64,000 bases of DNA from Firmicutes bacterium UBA4881 (GTDB taxonomy: Bacteria; Bacillota; DTU065), in NCBI GenBank assembly GCA_002399235.1, contig DHDH01000013.1, forward strand, positions 4,791 to 68,790. Reading direction: 5' to 3'. This document shows, in pieces, positions 25,181 to 32,652 of this stretch; position 1 is the first letter of the stretch; each line of letters starts with the position of its first letter. The notes beneath the pieces are model-generated. The model saw only the letters and a list, made by a program, of their open reading frames with translations. It searched no databases and was not told the DNA's origin. The translations under genes and the position numbers were made by a program.

Positions 25181-25598
25181 AATCAAAGAGGTAAATAAAT
25201 GGCTCGATAAAATAAGCAAAGATAGTGGTAGTAAATATTAAAACGAAAAAGAGTAAAATGAGATCTTTGATTAGGGCAAAAATGAGTAGAGCTAAGCCTT
25301 GAGAGCGGCGACCTGAAGTAGTTAAGCTCCAGATACCCATTATTTCACCAAAAAAAGGTAAGAAGAGAGTACCGACAATTAACCAAAACATAGCCATACT
25401 CGACCAAGGTTTCCATTCGTAAGTATTGTTTTGCGGTAGTTTTTGAAGAGAAACTCCACAATGTACACAAACAACAGCTTTAGCAAGAACTTTCTCTCCA
25501 CAATTATAACAATATTTTACTTCATTGCTTTCTAAGACCTTATTGTAGTTTTCGTTGGTCTTAGATGCTGAATATTGATTGGCATTATCATTAGACAT
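25179..25598 (-). CDS. Zinc-ribbon membrane protein
   Basis: A 139-residue protein with an N-terminal zinc ribbon (YCYNCGEKVLAKAVVCVHCGVSL, two CxxC pairs) and then three hydrophobic segments (about residues 67-85, 96-112 and 112-135). I prefer the ATG at 25598 to an in-frame GTG at 25613, since a GAGGA sequence lies about eight bases before it. It is the last of three co-directional minus-strand genes that combine zinc ribbons or CxxC motifs with membrane segments. Function unknown; a sensor or scaffold role is only inferred. Confidence 0.7.
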   Translation of the reverse strand: MSNDNANQYSASKTNENYNKVLESNEVKYCYNCGEKVLAKAVVCVHCGVSLQKLPQNNTYEWKPWSSMAMFWLIVGTLFLPFFGEIMGIWSLTTSGRRSQGLALLIFALIKDLILLFFVLIFTTTIFAYFIEPFIYLFD

Positions 25599-25626
25599 GG
25601 CATTATTCCTCACTTATAAACTTAAT

Positions 25627-26103
25627 TTAGGCACTCCAGACAAACCAGTTAAGCTTATCTAATAATATTTGTAAAGTATAGCAAACAAGTACAATCGTTA
25701 TAAAATGATTTTCCCACCATTTATCACTCTGCTCTAACCAAGATAAAGATGTATTCTTCCATCCATAGACATAAGCAACCCTAAAGGGAAGAGATATCAA
25801 TGTGTAGATAAAAAGAGATGAGCCAAAGAGACTAAAATGCAACGCTTGAGAAAAATTGCCAACACTCATCGCCAAAAACGATCTGGTTCCCCCACAAAGG
25901 GGACAACGTAGGCTGTGGTGTAATATGTTTCTTATCCTACCTATTAGAGTAAAAAGGGTAAATAGATAGCCATTATGAGGTGGGAACAGGTTATACAAAA
26001 GTACCACCACATAAATACAGATGGTAGTGAATATTATAGCAGCGTTCTTTTTGTGCTCTGGTTTAAAATTCTTTAGTAAAAAACGGGGAGCCAAGTCTAG
26101 CAA
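25627..26103 (-). CDS. DUF2752 membrane protein
   Basis: A 158-residue protein with several hydrophobic segments. The DUF2752 signature CPLCGGTRSFLAMSVGNFSQALHFSLFGSSLF is present near residues 66-98. TTG start with AGGAGG eight bases upstream. It lies between two zinc-ribbon membrane-protein genes and is probably co-transcribed with them. No function is known for the family; the CxxC-G-TR motif suggests metal binding near the membrane. Confidence 0.82.
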   Translation of the reverse strand: MLDLAPRFLLKNFKPEHKKNAAIIFTTICIYVVVLLYNLFPPHNGYLFTLFTLIGRIRNILHHSLRCPLCGGTRSFLAMSVGNFSQALHFSLFGSSLFIYTLISLPFRVAYVYGWKNTSLSWLEQSDKWWENHFITIVLVCYTLQILLDKLNWFVWSA

Positions 26104-26115
26104 GGCAAGAACCTC

Positions 26116-26571
26116 CTAAAAGAATTCCCATTGGCCGACAGGCTGGCCATTTTCCAACTTCTTCCCAATAGTATAGGCATCGATCATGGTTGCGATATTT
26201 ATGGCTAAAGGGAAGGGACCCGCAGAATAGACTAGTAGGAAACAACTAACTAAAAGAACTAAGCCTTTAGTTACCTGCCCAAGATAAATTTGGCCAGCGC
26301 CGCAGAAAAAGCAGCTTAAGATAACTGCTACACCAGGGCTTTTGGGTGGATTACTCGGATAAACTAGTGAGGATGAATTCATATCAAAATTATAACCCGA
26401 TCTGCTTTGCCTAATTAAGCGACAGCCGCAACTAGTGCAAATCTCCTGTTCATCATGAGTGGAAGCACCACACTCTTGGCAGAATTTAGTATCATTTAAG
26501 GGACGAACGCCACAGCTGGTGCAAACTTCGGCTTTAGCATTAACATCAGCACCACAAGAACGGCAATGCAT
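26116..26571 (-). CDS. Double zinc-ribbon protein with TM2-like C-terminus
   Basis: A 151-residue protein. Residues 1-55 hold four CxxC pairs (CRSCGAD, CTSCGVR, CQECGAS, CTSCGCR), giving two zinc ribbons; a linker follows. The C-terminal half has two membrane segments with the TM2-like pattern SPGVAVILSCFFCGAGQIYLG. ATG with GGAGGAA six bases upstream. It is the first gene of the three-gene minus-strand unit. TM2 proteins are widespread and often linked to signalling or envelope functions, but no specific role can be read here. Confidence 0.78.
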   Translation of the reverse strand: MHCRSCGADVNAKAEVCTSCGVRPLNDTKFCQECGASTHDEQEICTSCGCRLIRQSRSGYNFDMNSSSLVYPSNPPKSPGVAVILSCFFCGAGQIYLGQVTKGLVLLVSCFLLVYSAGPFPLAINIATMIDAYTIGKKLENGQPVGQWEFF

Positions 26572-26659
26572 AAAATATTCCTCCTCAATTTTATCCTTAA
26601 TATGTAGATCTTATTCTGGTAAGTGGGAGATTATCCTTTTATATGCATGTTTGTTTTAA

Positions 26660-27235
26660 TTAACTGTCAATATGGGTTAAAAGATACCAGCTTGCTAGTT
26701 TTCTAGGTAGACTTTGAGGGGTATTGGCGTGTCTAATAAAATGGAGCGTTAGTAAAACCTTTTCACTCTTAACTCCCTCTAAGGTGACCATCTCAACTAC
26801 TGGTATGTCCGAGTTTTCTTTCAAAAAAGATTTAAATCTTTCATAGGTGCGACCAACTCTATAGTTTTTATCAACTGTAAAACATTTTTGAGTTTTTTGA
26901 GGAAAATCAATATTTTTAGCTGAGAACGGTTTGTAGTCTATATAGCTATAAATTGTTCTTTCGCAACACATGATAGTGTTGCGAATGGTTACATAGATGT
27001 AATGAATAGATTATCCCTTTAGAATGAGTGGGCTAATTATCTTATCAAAGTACCTAATAAAGTTTTCTGCGGTTCTTTGAGCAACAGAAGCGATGTACAT
27101 TGATTTTTCTACTGAACAACTGTCTAATCTATCATAGCCAGTGCATACATAGGATGGCATGCATAGTGTGTTAGAGATGCTTCCCTTTTTGCATCCAAAA
27201 CTTCGACGATATGAAGACCTATGTATCCAAGAAAG
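26660..27235 (-). pseudogene. Decayed IS30-family transposase
   Basis: Read on the minus strand, about 190 codons align by eye with the middle of IS30-family transposases of Clostridia: PSYVCTGYDRLDSCSVEKS (a C to Y change in the cysteine region), then IISPLILKG, an in-frame TAA (27011-27013) where the family has Gln, then SIHYIYVTIRN and ERTIYSYIDYKPFSAKNID, and YRVGRTYERF and VVEMVTLEG, which is the first catalytic acid region. The N-terminal HTH and the second half of the DDE domain are missing, and two short internal deletions are visible. It is dead and cannot move. Confidence 0.82.
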
Positions 27236-27499
27236 CCATTATTCCTGTGAAAATCCAATACGCAGGGAATTATTTTTTACCAGTTTCGCTTCAAAACATG
27301 AAACTGGGAAGAATACCACAGTAAACAGATTTTAGGTTGCCTAGAAAGCTTGTAAACTAGTGTTAAAGATTACTCTACAACTAAATGCCAATTTGTAAGA
27401 GTTATTGCTACTTTCTTGTATTTACGGGGCGGAACTAGTTTTACAAGTTAGCATAATATTACGCTGACGCTTAAATAAATTAGTACTAATTCGGAAATG

Positions 27500-27508
27500 T
27501 GGTATAAT
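27500..27508 (+). promoter_or_regulatory. Extended -10 promoter for the ATPase module
   Basis: TGG followed by TATAAT (27503-27508) is an extended -10 element. No good -35 is seen. Transcription would start near 27515, giving a very short leader before GGAGG at 27520-27524 and the ATG at 27532. Confidence 0.6.
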
Positions 27509-27531
27509 ATATATCAGATGGAGGTGCTAAT

Positions 27532-28911
27532 ATGCTTTCTTACTTAGAGTTAAGAAATTTTAAATCTTTTTCGGATATTACTTTTGATTTGCGAAAGGCA
27601 TATGGGAAACCCAAAAAAGTTGCTTTTATTTATGGCGAAAACGGTTCAGGTAAATCTAACCTTATGTCATCACTATTATTTTTGCTGCTAACCCTGGATA
27701 CTTTAAATAACCAAATCGAGGTAAAAAAGTTACAGGATCTTAATAACGATATGACTAATTCTGTAGAAGATGAAAAAGTCCGTCAAGACTTATTGCAGCA
27801 GGTACTCCGTACGAGACTTTTTACTCTTTCTGATTTAATTGATGATTATAAAATGCTAGGAAGCGAACAACCAATGTCGTTAAAGTTTGGCTTCCAAATT
27901 AATGGCTCAGATGGCAGCTATTTTATGGAGTTTTCAGAACACAAAATTATAAAAGAAGAGCTCCGTTATCAGCTAAATGAGCGTGAAGGAGTAGTTTTTT
28001 CTCTTAAAAAAAATCATCTTATACTCAGTCCGACTATCTTTTTTGATTTAAATTACAAAAAAGAGTTACAAGACAGCATTGAAAAGTACTGGGGAAAACA
28101 TTCATTTATGGCTATCTTATGCAATGAATACCATTCCAAAAACATTGACTATATTAAGTCTAAAGTAAATACGAATCTTTTAGATGTAATTACTTGGATG
28201 AATAGGCTCTCTGTTTGGTGTAAAGAAAGCAAAGGTGAAACAGCAAGGATATCCATCCCATTTCGGTTTATGCGCCAATTAGAGAAAGGTTTTGTAAGAA
28301 ATCAAAATAATGAAGAACTAAAACTGTGTGAAGCAGCTTTAGATACTTTTTTTACACAATTATATTCTGATATTAAAGCTGCTTATTATGTTTTTACACC
28401 TGATAAGAACAGGTTTTCTTATGAATTATATTTTAAGAAACTGATCGATGGGAGATTAATAAATGTTCCTATTTCGTTAGAGTCCACTGGAACTCAAAAG
28501 CTTTTAGAAATTTTCCCTATGTTATTTACAAGTATTGCTGGCGCATCAGCATTTATTGATGAGATTGATAGTGGTATACATGATTTGCTAATTAAAAGTA
28601 TTCTCGAAAGTTTAGAAGACTCTCTTAATGGCCAGTTTATAGCAACAACGCATAATACCTTACTCATGGAAAGCCTTTCGCCGGAAAGCACATATATTAT
28701 TCGTGTCGATGCTGGCGGAAATAAAAGTATTGAATGCGTAGCAAGTTATAAGCAGCGTACACAAAAGACTAATAACATAAGAAATAAGTATTTGCGAGGT
28801 GATTATAGCGGAATCCCTTATACTGGATATTTGGATTTTGAAGAAATAGTTGAAGATATGCTTCATAATACCCATTCTTCGTCTATTGATAAGGATGGTG
28901 ACGAAGAGTGA
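27532..28911 (+). CDS. AAA/ABC-type ATPase of a two-gene defence-like module
   Basis: A 459-residue ATPase of the AAA_15/AAA_21 (OLD- and RecF-like) type. The start LSYLELRNFKSFSDITFDL is typical; Walker A is GENGSGKS (residues 35-42). The signature-like STGTQKLLEIFPML, Walker B AFIDEIDSGIH (about 343-353) and the switch histidine region ATTHNTLLMES follow in the C-terminal third. The middle part (about 80-300) is a helical insertion. The next gene overlaps by four bases and encodes a small Toprim-like protein. Such ATPase/Toprim pairs include known phage-defence modules (for example PARIS and AbiL), but I see no exact match. It has its own promoter and lies beside an IS remnant. Confidence 0.8.
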   Translation: MLSYLELRNFKSFSDITFDLRKAYGKPKKVAFIYGENGSGKSNLMSSLLFLLLTLDTLNNQIEVKKLQDLNNDMTNSVEDEKVRQDLLQQVLRTRLFTLSDLIDDYKMLGSEQPMSLKFGFQINGSDGSYFMEFSEHKIIKEELRYQLNEREGVVFSLKKNHLILSPTIFFDLNYKKELQDSIEKYWGKHSFMAILCNEYHSKNIDYIKSKVNTNLLDVITWMNRLSVWCKESKGETARISIPFRFMRQLEKGFVRNQNNEELKLCEAALDTFFTQLYSDIKAAYYVFTPDKNRFSYELYFKKLIDGRLINVPISLESTGTQKLLEIFPMLFTSIAGASAFIDEIDSGIHDLLIKSILESLEDSLNGQFIATTHNTLLMESLSPESTYIIRVDAGGNKSIECVASYKQRTQKTNNIRNKYLRGDYSGIPYTGYLDFEEIVEDMLHNTHSSSIDKDGDEE

Positions 28912-29467
28912 AAGACCCTATAAAAATGGAGATCATGTCTATTGTACATGGTCAATCAGAATATAGAATTTGCAGTAGTATTAAATCAAATTTGAGATTA
29001 AAACATGCGATTATTGCGCGAAACAAAGGAAAAACTAGTATCCAAATTACTAGTATCATGGATATATTGAATGACCAACGGTTTAAATCATTTAAAAATT
29101 TCATCCGTGAATTTGACGATGTAAGTTATAAAAAAAACAAGCTTTTTCACTTTTCATTATTATGGACGTCGATGACTGCACTATTAAACAAAGAAACAGA
29201 TTTATTTCAAAGGAGATGTTCAGAGATCATTGGTTATATGAATACATTATACCAATTTATAACGATCCGAATTTAGAGGCCACTATGAAAGCTGCGGATA
29301 TTGAAGTGCGACATAAAAAAGACTACATAATAATTTTCCCTACAAATCATGGAGACGTAGACCTGAATATTGCAAAAGAGTTCCAAGAAAAAATAAAAAA
29401 TTGTAGATGCTCAAACCTGAGTGAGTATATTGAGTATTGTATATCAATTGCCGAAAAACAAATTTAA
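28908..29467 (+). CDS. Toprim-like partner of the ATPase, split by a frameshift
   Basis: Two overlapping frames (28908-29276 and 29162-29467) join into one protein of about 186 residues if the ribosome or the sequence shifts by -1 at the A-run near 29130-29138. The joined product has an N-terminal VHGQSEYRI segment, then FIIMDVDDCT after the junction and WLYEYIIPIYNDPNLE. The hydrophobic strand followed by DVDD and the early acidic-type loop resemble a Toprim or RloB-like nuclease fold, though the usual first glutamate is a histidine here. No RBS precedes the ATG of the second frame, so separate translation is unlikely. The first gene overlaps its start by ATGA-type coupling. Confidence 0.6.
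29132..29138 (+). other. Slippery heptamer A AAA AAC at the frame junction
   Basis: In the frame of the upstream coding sequence the bases read A AAA AAC, a canonical -1 frameshift heptamer. A -1 shift here leads directly into the downstream frame, which has a stop (29129-29131) just before the heptamer and is open afterwards to 29467. It lies within a run of eight As, so a lost A in the assembly is equally possible. I see no obvious stimulatory hairpin. Confidence 0.45.
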
Positions 29468-29601
29468 CCTAGATACTCAGTTTAAATGATCTACTAAGTT
29501 CTGGAATAGACGTGTTCTCAAAAACAAACGAATAAGAACTGTGTTACACATTTCAAGATAATTCTATGTTTTTAGAGTAAAAGCTAAGGGGGTGATAGTC
29601 G

Positions 29602-30507
29602 ATGGAAAAAATTGTTATAGGGCTTTTAGTACTAGGAGTGGTTTTGTATTTGTTATCATTATATACCTTTAACGCGATGACTCGGAATGAAAAGTATCCT
29701 GAAGTAACAAATTATACTATTGTAACCTCCAAAGGAGTATTTACTAATCTTGATCAGTTAAATAAAGAAGAAGTTTCGATTGTTAGTCATGATAACCTAG
29801 TTTTGTCTGGTAGCTACCTGCCAAATAGCGAACCTAGTAAAAAAACAATTGTTTTAGTGCATGGTTATCGAGTTTATTCTTCTTACATGTTGCAATATGT
29901 AGGTACATTCTTAGATAAAGGTTGGAATGTCTTATTAATGGATCAACGATCTCATGGCAAGAGTGAAGGCAAGTTTGCTTCCTATGGTTATCACGAAAAG
30001 CAGGATCTAGATCGTTGGGTCAACTGGTTAATAGAAAAACACGGTAAAGACGCCACGATTGGTTTATTAGGGGTTTCTATGGGTGGAGGTACAGTATTAG
30101 AGTATCTAGCAATTAATAAGTATGTCAAATTCGTTATTGCTGATTGCCCATATTCTGATTTAAAAGAACTTATGCATTATCAACTTTGGCAATTAAATCA
30201 TGTACCACCGTTTCCGGTCTTAAATATTCTTGATTTGATGCTGAAAAAGAGAATTAAATTTAGATTGGCTGATGTTAGTCCACTAGAGGCTGTTAAAGAT
30301 AGCGAGCTACCAGTGATGTTTGTTCATGGTAGTAACGATAACTATGTACCTACCTATATGAGCAAAAAAATGTATGATGCAAAAAAAGGCACAAAAAAGC
30401 TCTTAATTATTGATGGAGCAGTCCATGCTAATGCCTACGGCGTAAACCAGGAGTTATATGAAAAAGAAATGTGGCTTTTTATTGAGGAGGCAATTTTAGC
30501 TAAGTAA
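29602..30507 (+). CDS. Membrane-anchored alpha/beta hydrolase
   Basis: A 301-residue hydrolase with one N-terminal membrane segment (about residues 4-22) and an alpha/beta-hydrolase domain. VLVHGYR (about 91-97) forms the oxyanion region, GVSMGG contains the nucleophilic serine (about residue 158), HGSNDNYVP the acid, and AVHANAY the catalytic histidine. It belongs to the YqkD/BEM46-like group of cell-surface or membrane-facing hydrolases. AAGGGGGTGAT precedes the ATG. Single-gene unit with a terminator behind it; the substrate is unknown. Confidence 0.88.
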   Translation: MEKIVIGLLVLGVVLYLLSLYTFNAMTRNEKYPEVTNYTIVTSKGVFTNLDQLNKEEVSIVSHDNLVLSGSYLPNSEPSKKTIVLVHGYRVYSSYMLQYVGTFLDKGWNVLLMDQRSHGKSEGKFASYGYHEKQDLDRWVNWLIEKHGKDATIGLLGVSMGGGTVLEYLAINKYVKFVIADCPYSDLKELMHYQLWQLNHVPPFPVLNILDLMLKKRIKFRLADVSPLEAVKDSELPVMFVHGSNDNYVPTYMSKKMYDAKKGTKKLLIIDGAVHANAYGVNQELYEKEMWLFIEEAILAK

Positions 30508-30595
30508 TACACAACAATTAGTTTAGGTAAAGCGAAGAGACTTTAAATGAGTTATTTTTAATTTACTATGTCCCCAAAGCACATATTGGGTTAAA

Positions 30596-30639
30596 GGTAA
30601 TAAAAGCTAGTGGTGGAAAAGCCACTAGCTTTTATTACC
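30596..30639 (+). terminator. Rho-independent terminator with 18-bp stem
   Basis: A perfect 18-bp inverted repeat (starting GGTAATAAAAGCTAGTGG) encloses an eight-base loop; the T-run lies within the 3' arm. It ends the hydrolase transcript. Its symmetry makes it usable on both strands. Confidence 0.85.
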
Positions 30640-30668
30640 TAGACAATCTTTATTCATAGAGATGAGTC

Positions 30669-30712
30669 AGTAGTAAATACTACTTAGGTAGTAAAAAAAA
30701 TAGTAGCTACTA
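30669..30712 (+). promoter_or_regulatory. purA: Cluster of TACTA/TAGTA palindromes upstream of purA
   Basis: AGTAGTA-AA-TACTACT (30669-30684), a further GTAGTA, and the perfect palindrome TAGTAGCTACTA (30701-30712) occur within 44 bases, about 80 bases before the purA start. The spacing suggests a protein-binding site. It does not resemble the Bacillus PurBox. Confidence 0.4.
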
Positions 30713-30792
30713 AAGAGATATTTATTGCGGTTAAACAAAGAAGGAGTATAATGTTTCCGTGCAGTTTTCTAAATAAAATTGGGGGTGGCATA

Positions 30793-32073
30793 GTGCCAGG
30801 GCTAGTTGTTATCGGTTCTCAATGGGGAGACGAAGGCAAAGGCAAGATTGTAGACCACCTAGCTAGCAAAGCCAATATGGTAGTCAGATACCAAGGTGGG
30901 AATAATGCTGGACATACTGTAGTTGTTAACGAAAAAACATTTAAACTCCACTTAATTCCTTCTGGAATCCTTTATCCAGATAAGATCTGCATTATTGGTA
31001 ACGGAGTTGTTATTGATCCTAAGGTTTTACTCCAAGAGATGGAGAGACTTGAAGCAGAAGGAGTCCAGTTAAATAATTTAAAAATCTCAGCTAAAGCCCA
31101 TGTAATTATGCCTTACCACATTTTGCAAGATTCTCTAGAAGAAAAGGCTAGGACTAATAAGATTGGAACAACTGGGCGGGGTATTGGTCCTTGCTATATG
31201 GATAAAGCAGCTCGTTTTGGTATTCGTATGATAGATATTGTTGATAAACAGAGGCTAAAGAATCGCCTCCAAGAGATTTTACCTGCAAAGAACAAGCTAT
31301 TAAGTTGTGTTTATGGCGCCCAGGAGTTGACAATAGATGGTATAATAGAAGAGTACTTTGCCTATGGCAAGAGTCTTCAAAAGTATATAGCTGATACAAC
31401 TTATTTAGTTAATGAAGCTATAGTTAACCAACAAAGAGTACTCTTTGAAGGAGCCCAGGGGACTTTTTTAGATATTGATCATGGCACTTATCCCTTTGTA
31501 ACCTCTTCAAATCCTACTATTGGGGGAGCCTATACAGGTAGTGGTGTAGGGATGGGTGGTATATCTAAGGCTATAGGTGTTGTTAAAGCTTACACAACAA
31601 GAGTTGGCGAAGGGCCATTCCCCTCTGAATTAAAAGATTCAACAGGTGATCTTATTAGACAAAGAGGCCATGAATATGGTACTACTACTGGTAGGCCACG
31701 TCGCTGCGGTTGGTTTGATGCAGTTATGGTTCGTTATGCAGCAAGAATTAACGGTTTTACTGGATTAAGTGTAATGCTTTTGGATGTTTTGGATGCTTTA
31801 AAAGAAGTGAAGATTTGTATTGGATATTGCCAAGTAGGCCAAGTGATTGACAACTTTCCAGTTGAGTTAGAGGCATTAGCTGATGCTGAACCAATCTACG
31901 AAACACTCCCTGGCTGGCAAAGTTCAACTGAACACTGCCAAACCTATGAAGAACTACCTGAAAATGCTAAGCGTTACCTTAAGCGCTTAAGTGAGTTGGT
32001 AGGAGTGCCTGTACAGATGGTTTCTGTAGGACCTAAAAGAGATCAGACAATTATTTGTGAAGAAATTTTGTAA
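30793..32073 (+). CDS. purA: Adenylosuccinate synthase
   Basis: A 426-residue GTP-dependent enzyme joining IMP and aspartate in AMP synthesis. The phosphate-binding loop GSQWGDEGKGK is at residues 8-18 and GNNAGHTV follows. IGTTGRGIGPCY and the GTP-specificity region TSSNPTIGGAYTGSG are intact. The GTG at 30793 has GGGGGTGG upstream and gives the normal length; an in-frame ATG at 30751 would add 14 unrelated residues. Upstream are palindromic repeats that may regulate it; four tRNA genes follow downstream. Confidence 0.96.
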   Translation: MPGLVVIGSQWGDEGKGKIVDHLASKANMVVRYQGGNNAGHTVVVNEKTFKLHLIPSGILYPDKICIIGNGVVIDPKVLLQEMERLEAEGVQLNNLKISAKAHVIMPYHILQDSLEEKARTNKIGTTGRGIGPCYMDKAARFGIRMIDIVDKQRLKNRLQEILPAKNKLLSCVYGAQELTIDGIIEEYFAYGKSLQKYIADTTYLVNEAIVNQQRVLFEGAQGTFLDIDHGTYPFVTSSNPTIGGAYTGSGVGMGGISKAIGVVKAYTTRVGEGPFPSELKDSTGDLIRQRGHEYGTTTGRPRRCGWFDAVMVRYAARINGFTGLSVMLLDVLDALKEVKICIGYCQVGQVIDNFPVELEALADAEPIYETLPGWQSSTEHCQTYEELPENAKRYLKRLSELVGVPVQMVSVGPKRDQTIICEEIL

Positions 32074-32079
32074 CAGGTG

Positions 32080-32108
32080 TTGACAATTAGCTTAACCTAC
32101 TGTAATAT
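32080..32108 (+). promoter_or_regulatory. Promoter for the tRNA-Lys/Glu genes
   Basis: TTGACA (32080-32085), a 17-base spacer and TAATAT (32103-32108). A start near 32115 would lead into tRNA-Lys at 32133. Confidence 0.7.
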
Positions 32109-32132
32109 ATTGAATCGAGGCCTTCAATAAAT

Positions 32133-32208
32133 GAGCCATTAGCTCAGTCGGTAGAGCACCGGACTTTTAATCCGGGCGTCCGGGGTTCGAATCCCCGATG
32201 GCTCACCA
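32133..32208 (+). tRNA. tRNA-Lys (anticodon TTT)
   Basis: Acceptor arms GAGCCAT and ATGGCTC pair over seven bases, and the anticodon loop CTTTTAA sits on the stem CCGGA/TCCGG. The T loop GTTCGAA is standard, and CCA is encoded. 76 bases. Confidence 0.97.
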
Positions 32209-32209
32209 T

Positions 32210-32285
32210 GCCCTCATCGTCTAGGGGCCTAGGACATTGCCCTTTCACGGCAAAGGCACGGGTTCAAATCCCGTTGAGGGTACCA
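32210..32285 (+). tRNA. tRNA-Glu (anticodon TTC)
   Basis: Acceptor arms GCCCTCA and TGAGGGT pair (first pair G-U); the anticodon loop CTTTCAC sits on the TTGCC/GGCAA stem; GTTCAAA T loop and encoded CCA. One base separates it from tRNA-Lys, so both come from one transcript. Confidence 0.96.
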
Positions 32286-32292
32286 TTTTTTC

Positions 32293-32320
32293 TTGACAAG
32301 GCCAAGCAGGTTATGATAAT
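32293..32320 (+). promoter_or_regulatory. Internal promoter before tRNA-Asp
   Basis: TTGACA (32293-32298), a 16-base spacer and GATAAT (32315-32320). It lies in the gap between tRNA-Glu and tRNA-Asp and may drive tRNA-Asp and tRNA-Phe separately. Confidence 0.65.
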
Positions 32321-32333
32321 TTATTATCTGAAT

Positions 32334-32411
32334 GGAGCCGTAGTGCAGTCGGCTTAACACGCCTGCCTGTCACGCAGGAGATCGCGGGTTCGAGCCCCGT
32401 CGGCTCCGCCA
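32334..32411 (+). tRNA. tRNA-Asp (anticodon GTC)
   Basis: Acceptor arms GGAGCCG and CGGCTCC; the anticodon loop CTGTCAC sits on CCTGC/GCAGG; GTTCGAG T loop, discriminator G and encoded CCA. 78 bases because of an enlarged D loop. Confidence 0.96.
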
Positions 32412-32414
32412 TAT

Positions 32415-32490
<76 letters not shown>

Positions 32491-32504
32491 TCTAGTTTAT
32501 AAGG

Positions 32505-32541
32505 TGCGGTTACTCTGAAAAAGAGTGGTCGCATTTTTTTT
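32505..32541 (+). terminator. Terminator of the tRNA cluster
   Basis: TGCGGTTACTCT and AGAGTGGTCGCA pair imperfectly, with G-U pairs, around a short A-rich loop and are followed by eight Ts. Confidence 0.8.
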
Positions 32542-32652
32542 ATCATAGCAGGAAAATGAACTATTATAGCAAATACTAATACCAGGTAATAAACCTAGGC
32601 ATAAGAAATATAATTATGTATTAGGCTATAATAACTCCTAGGAGGATTGTAT

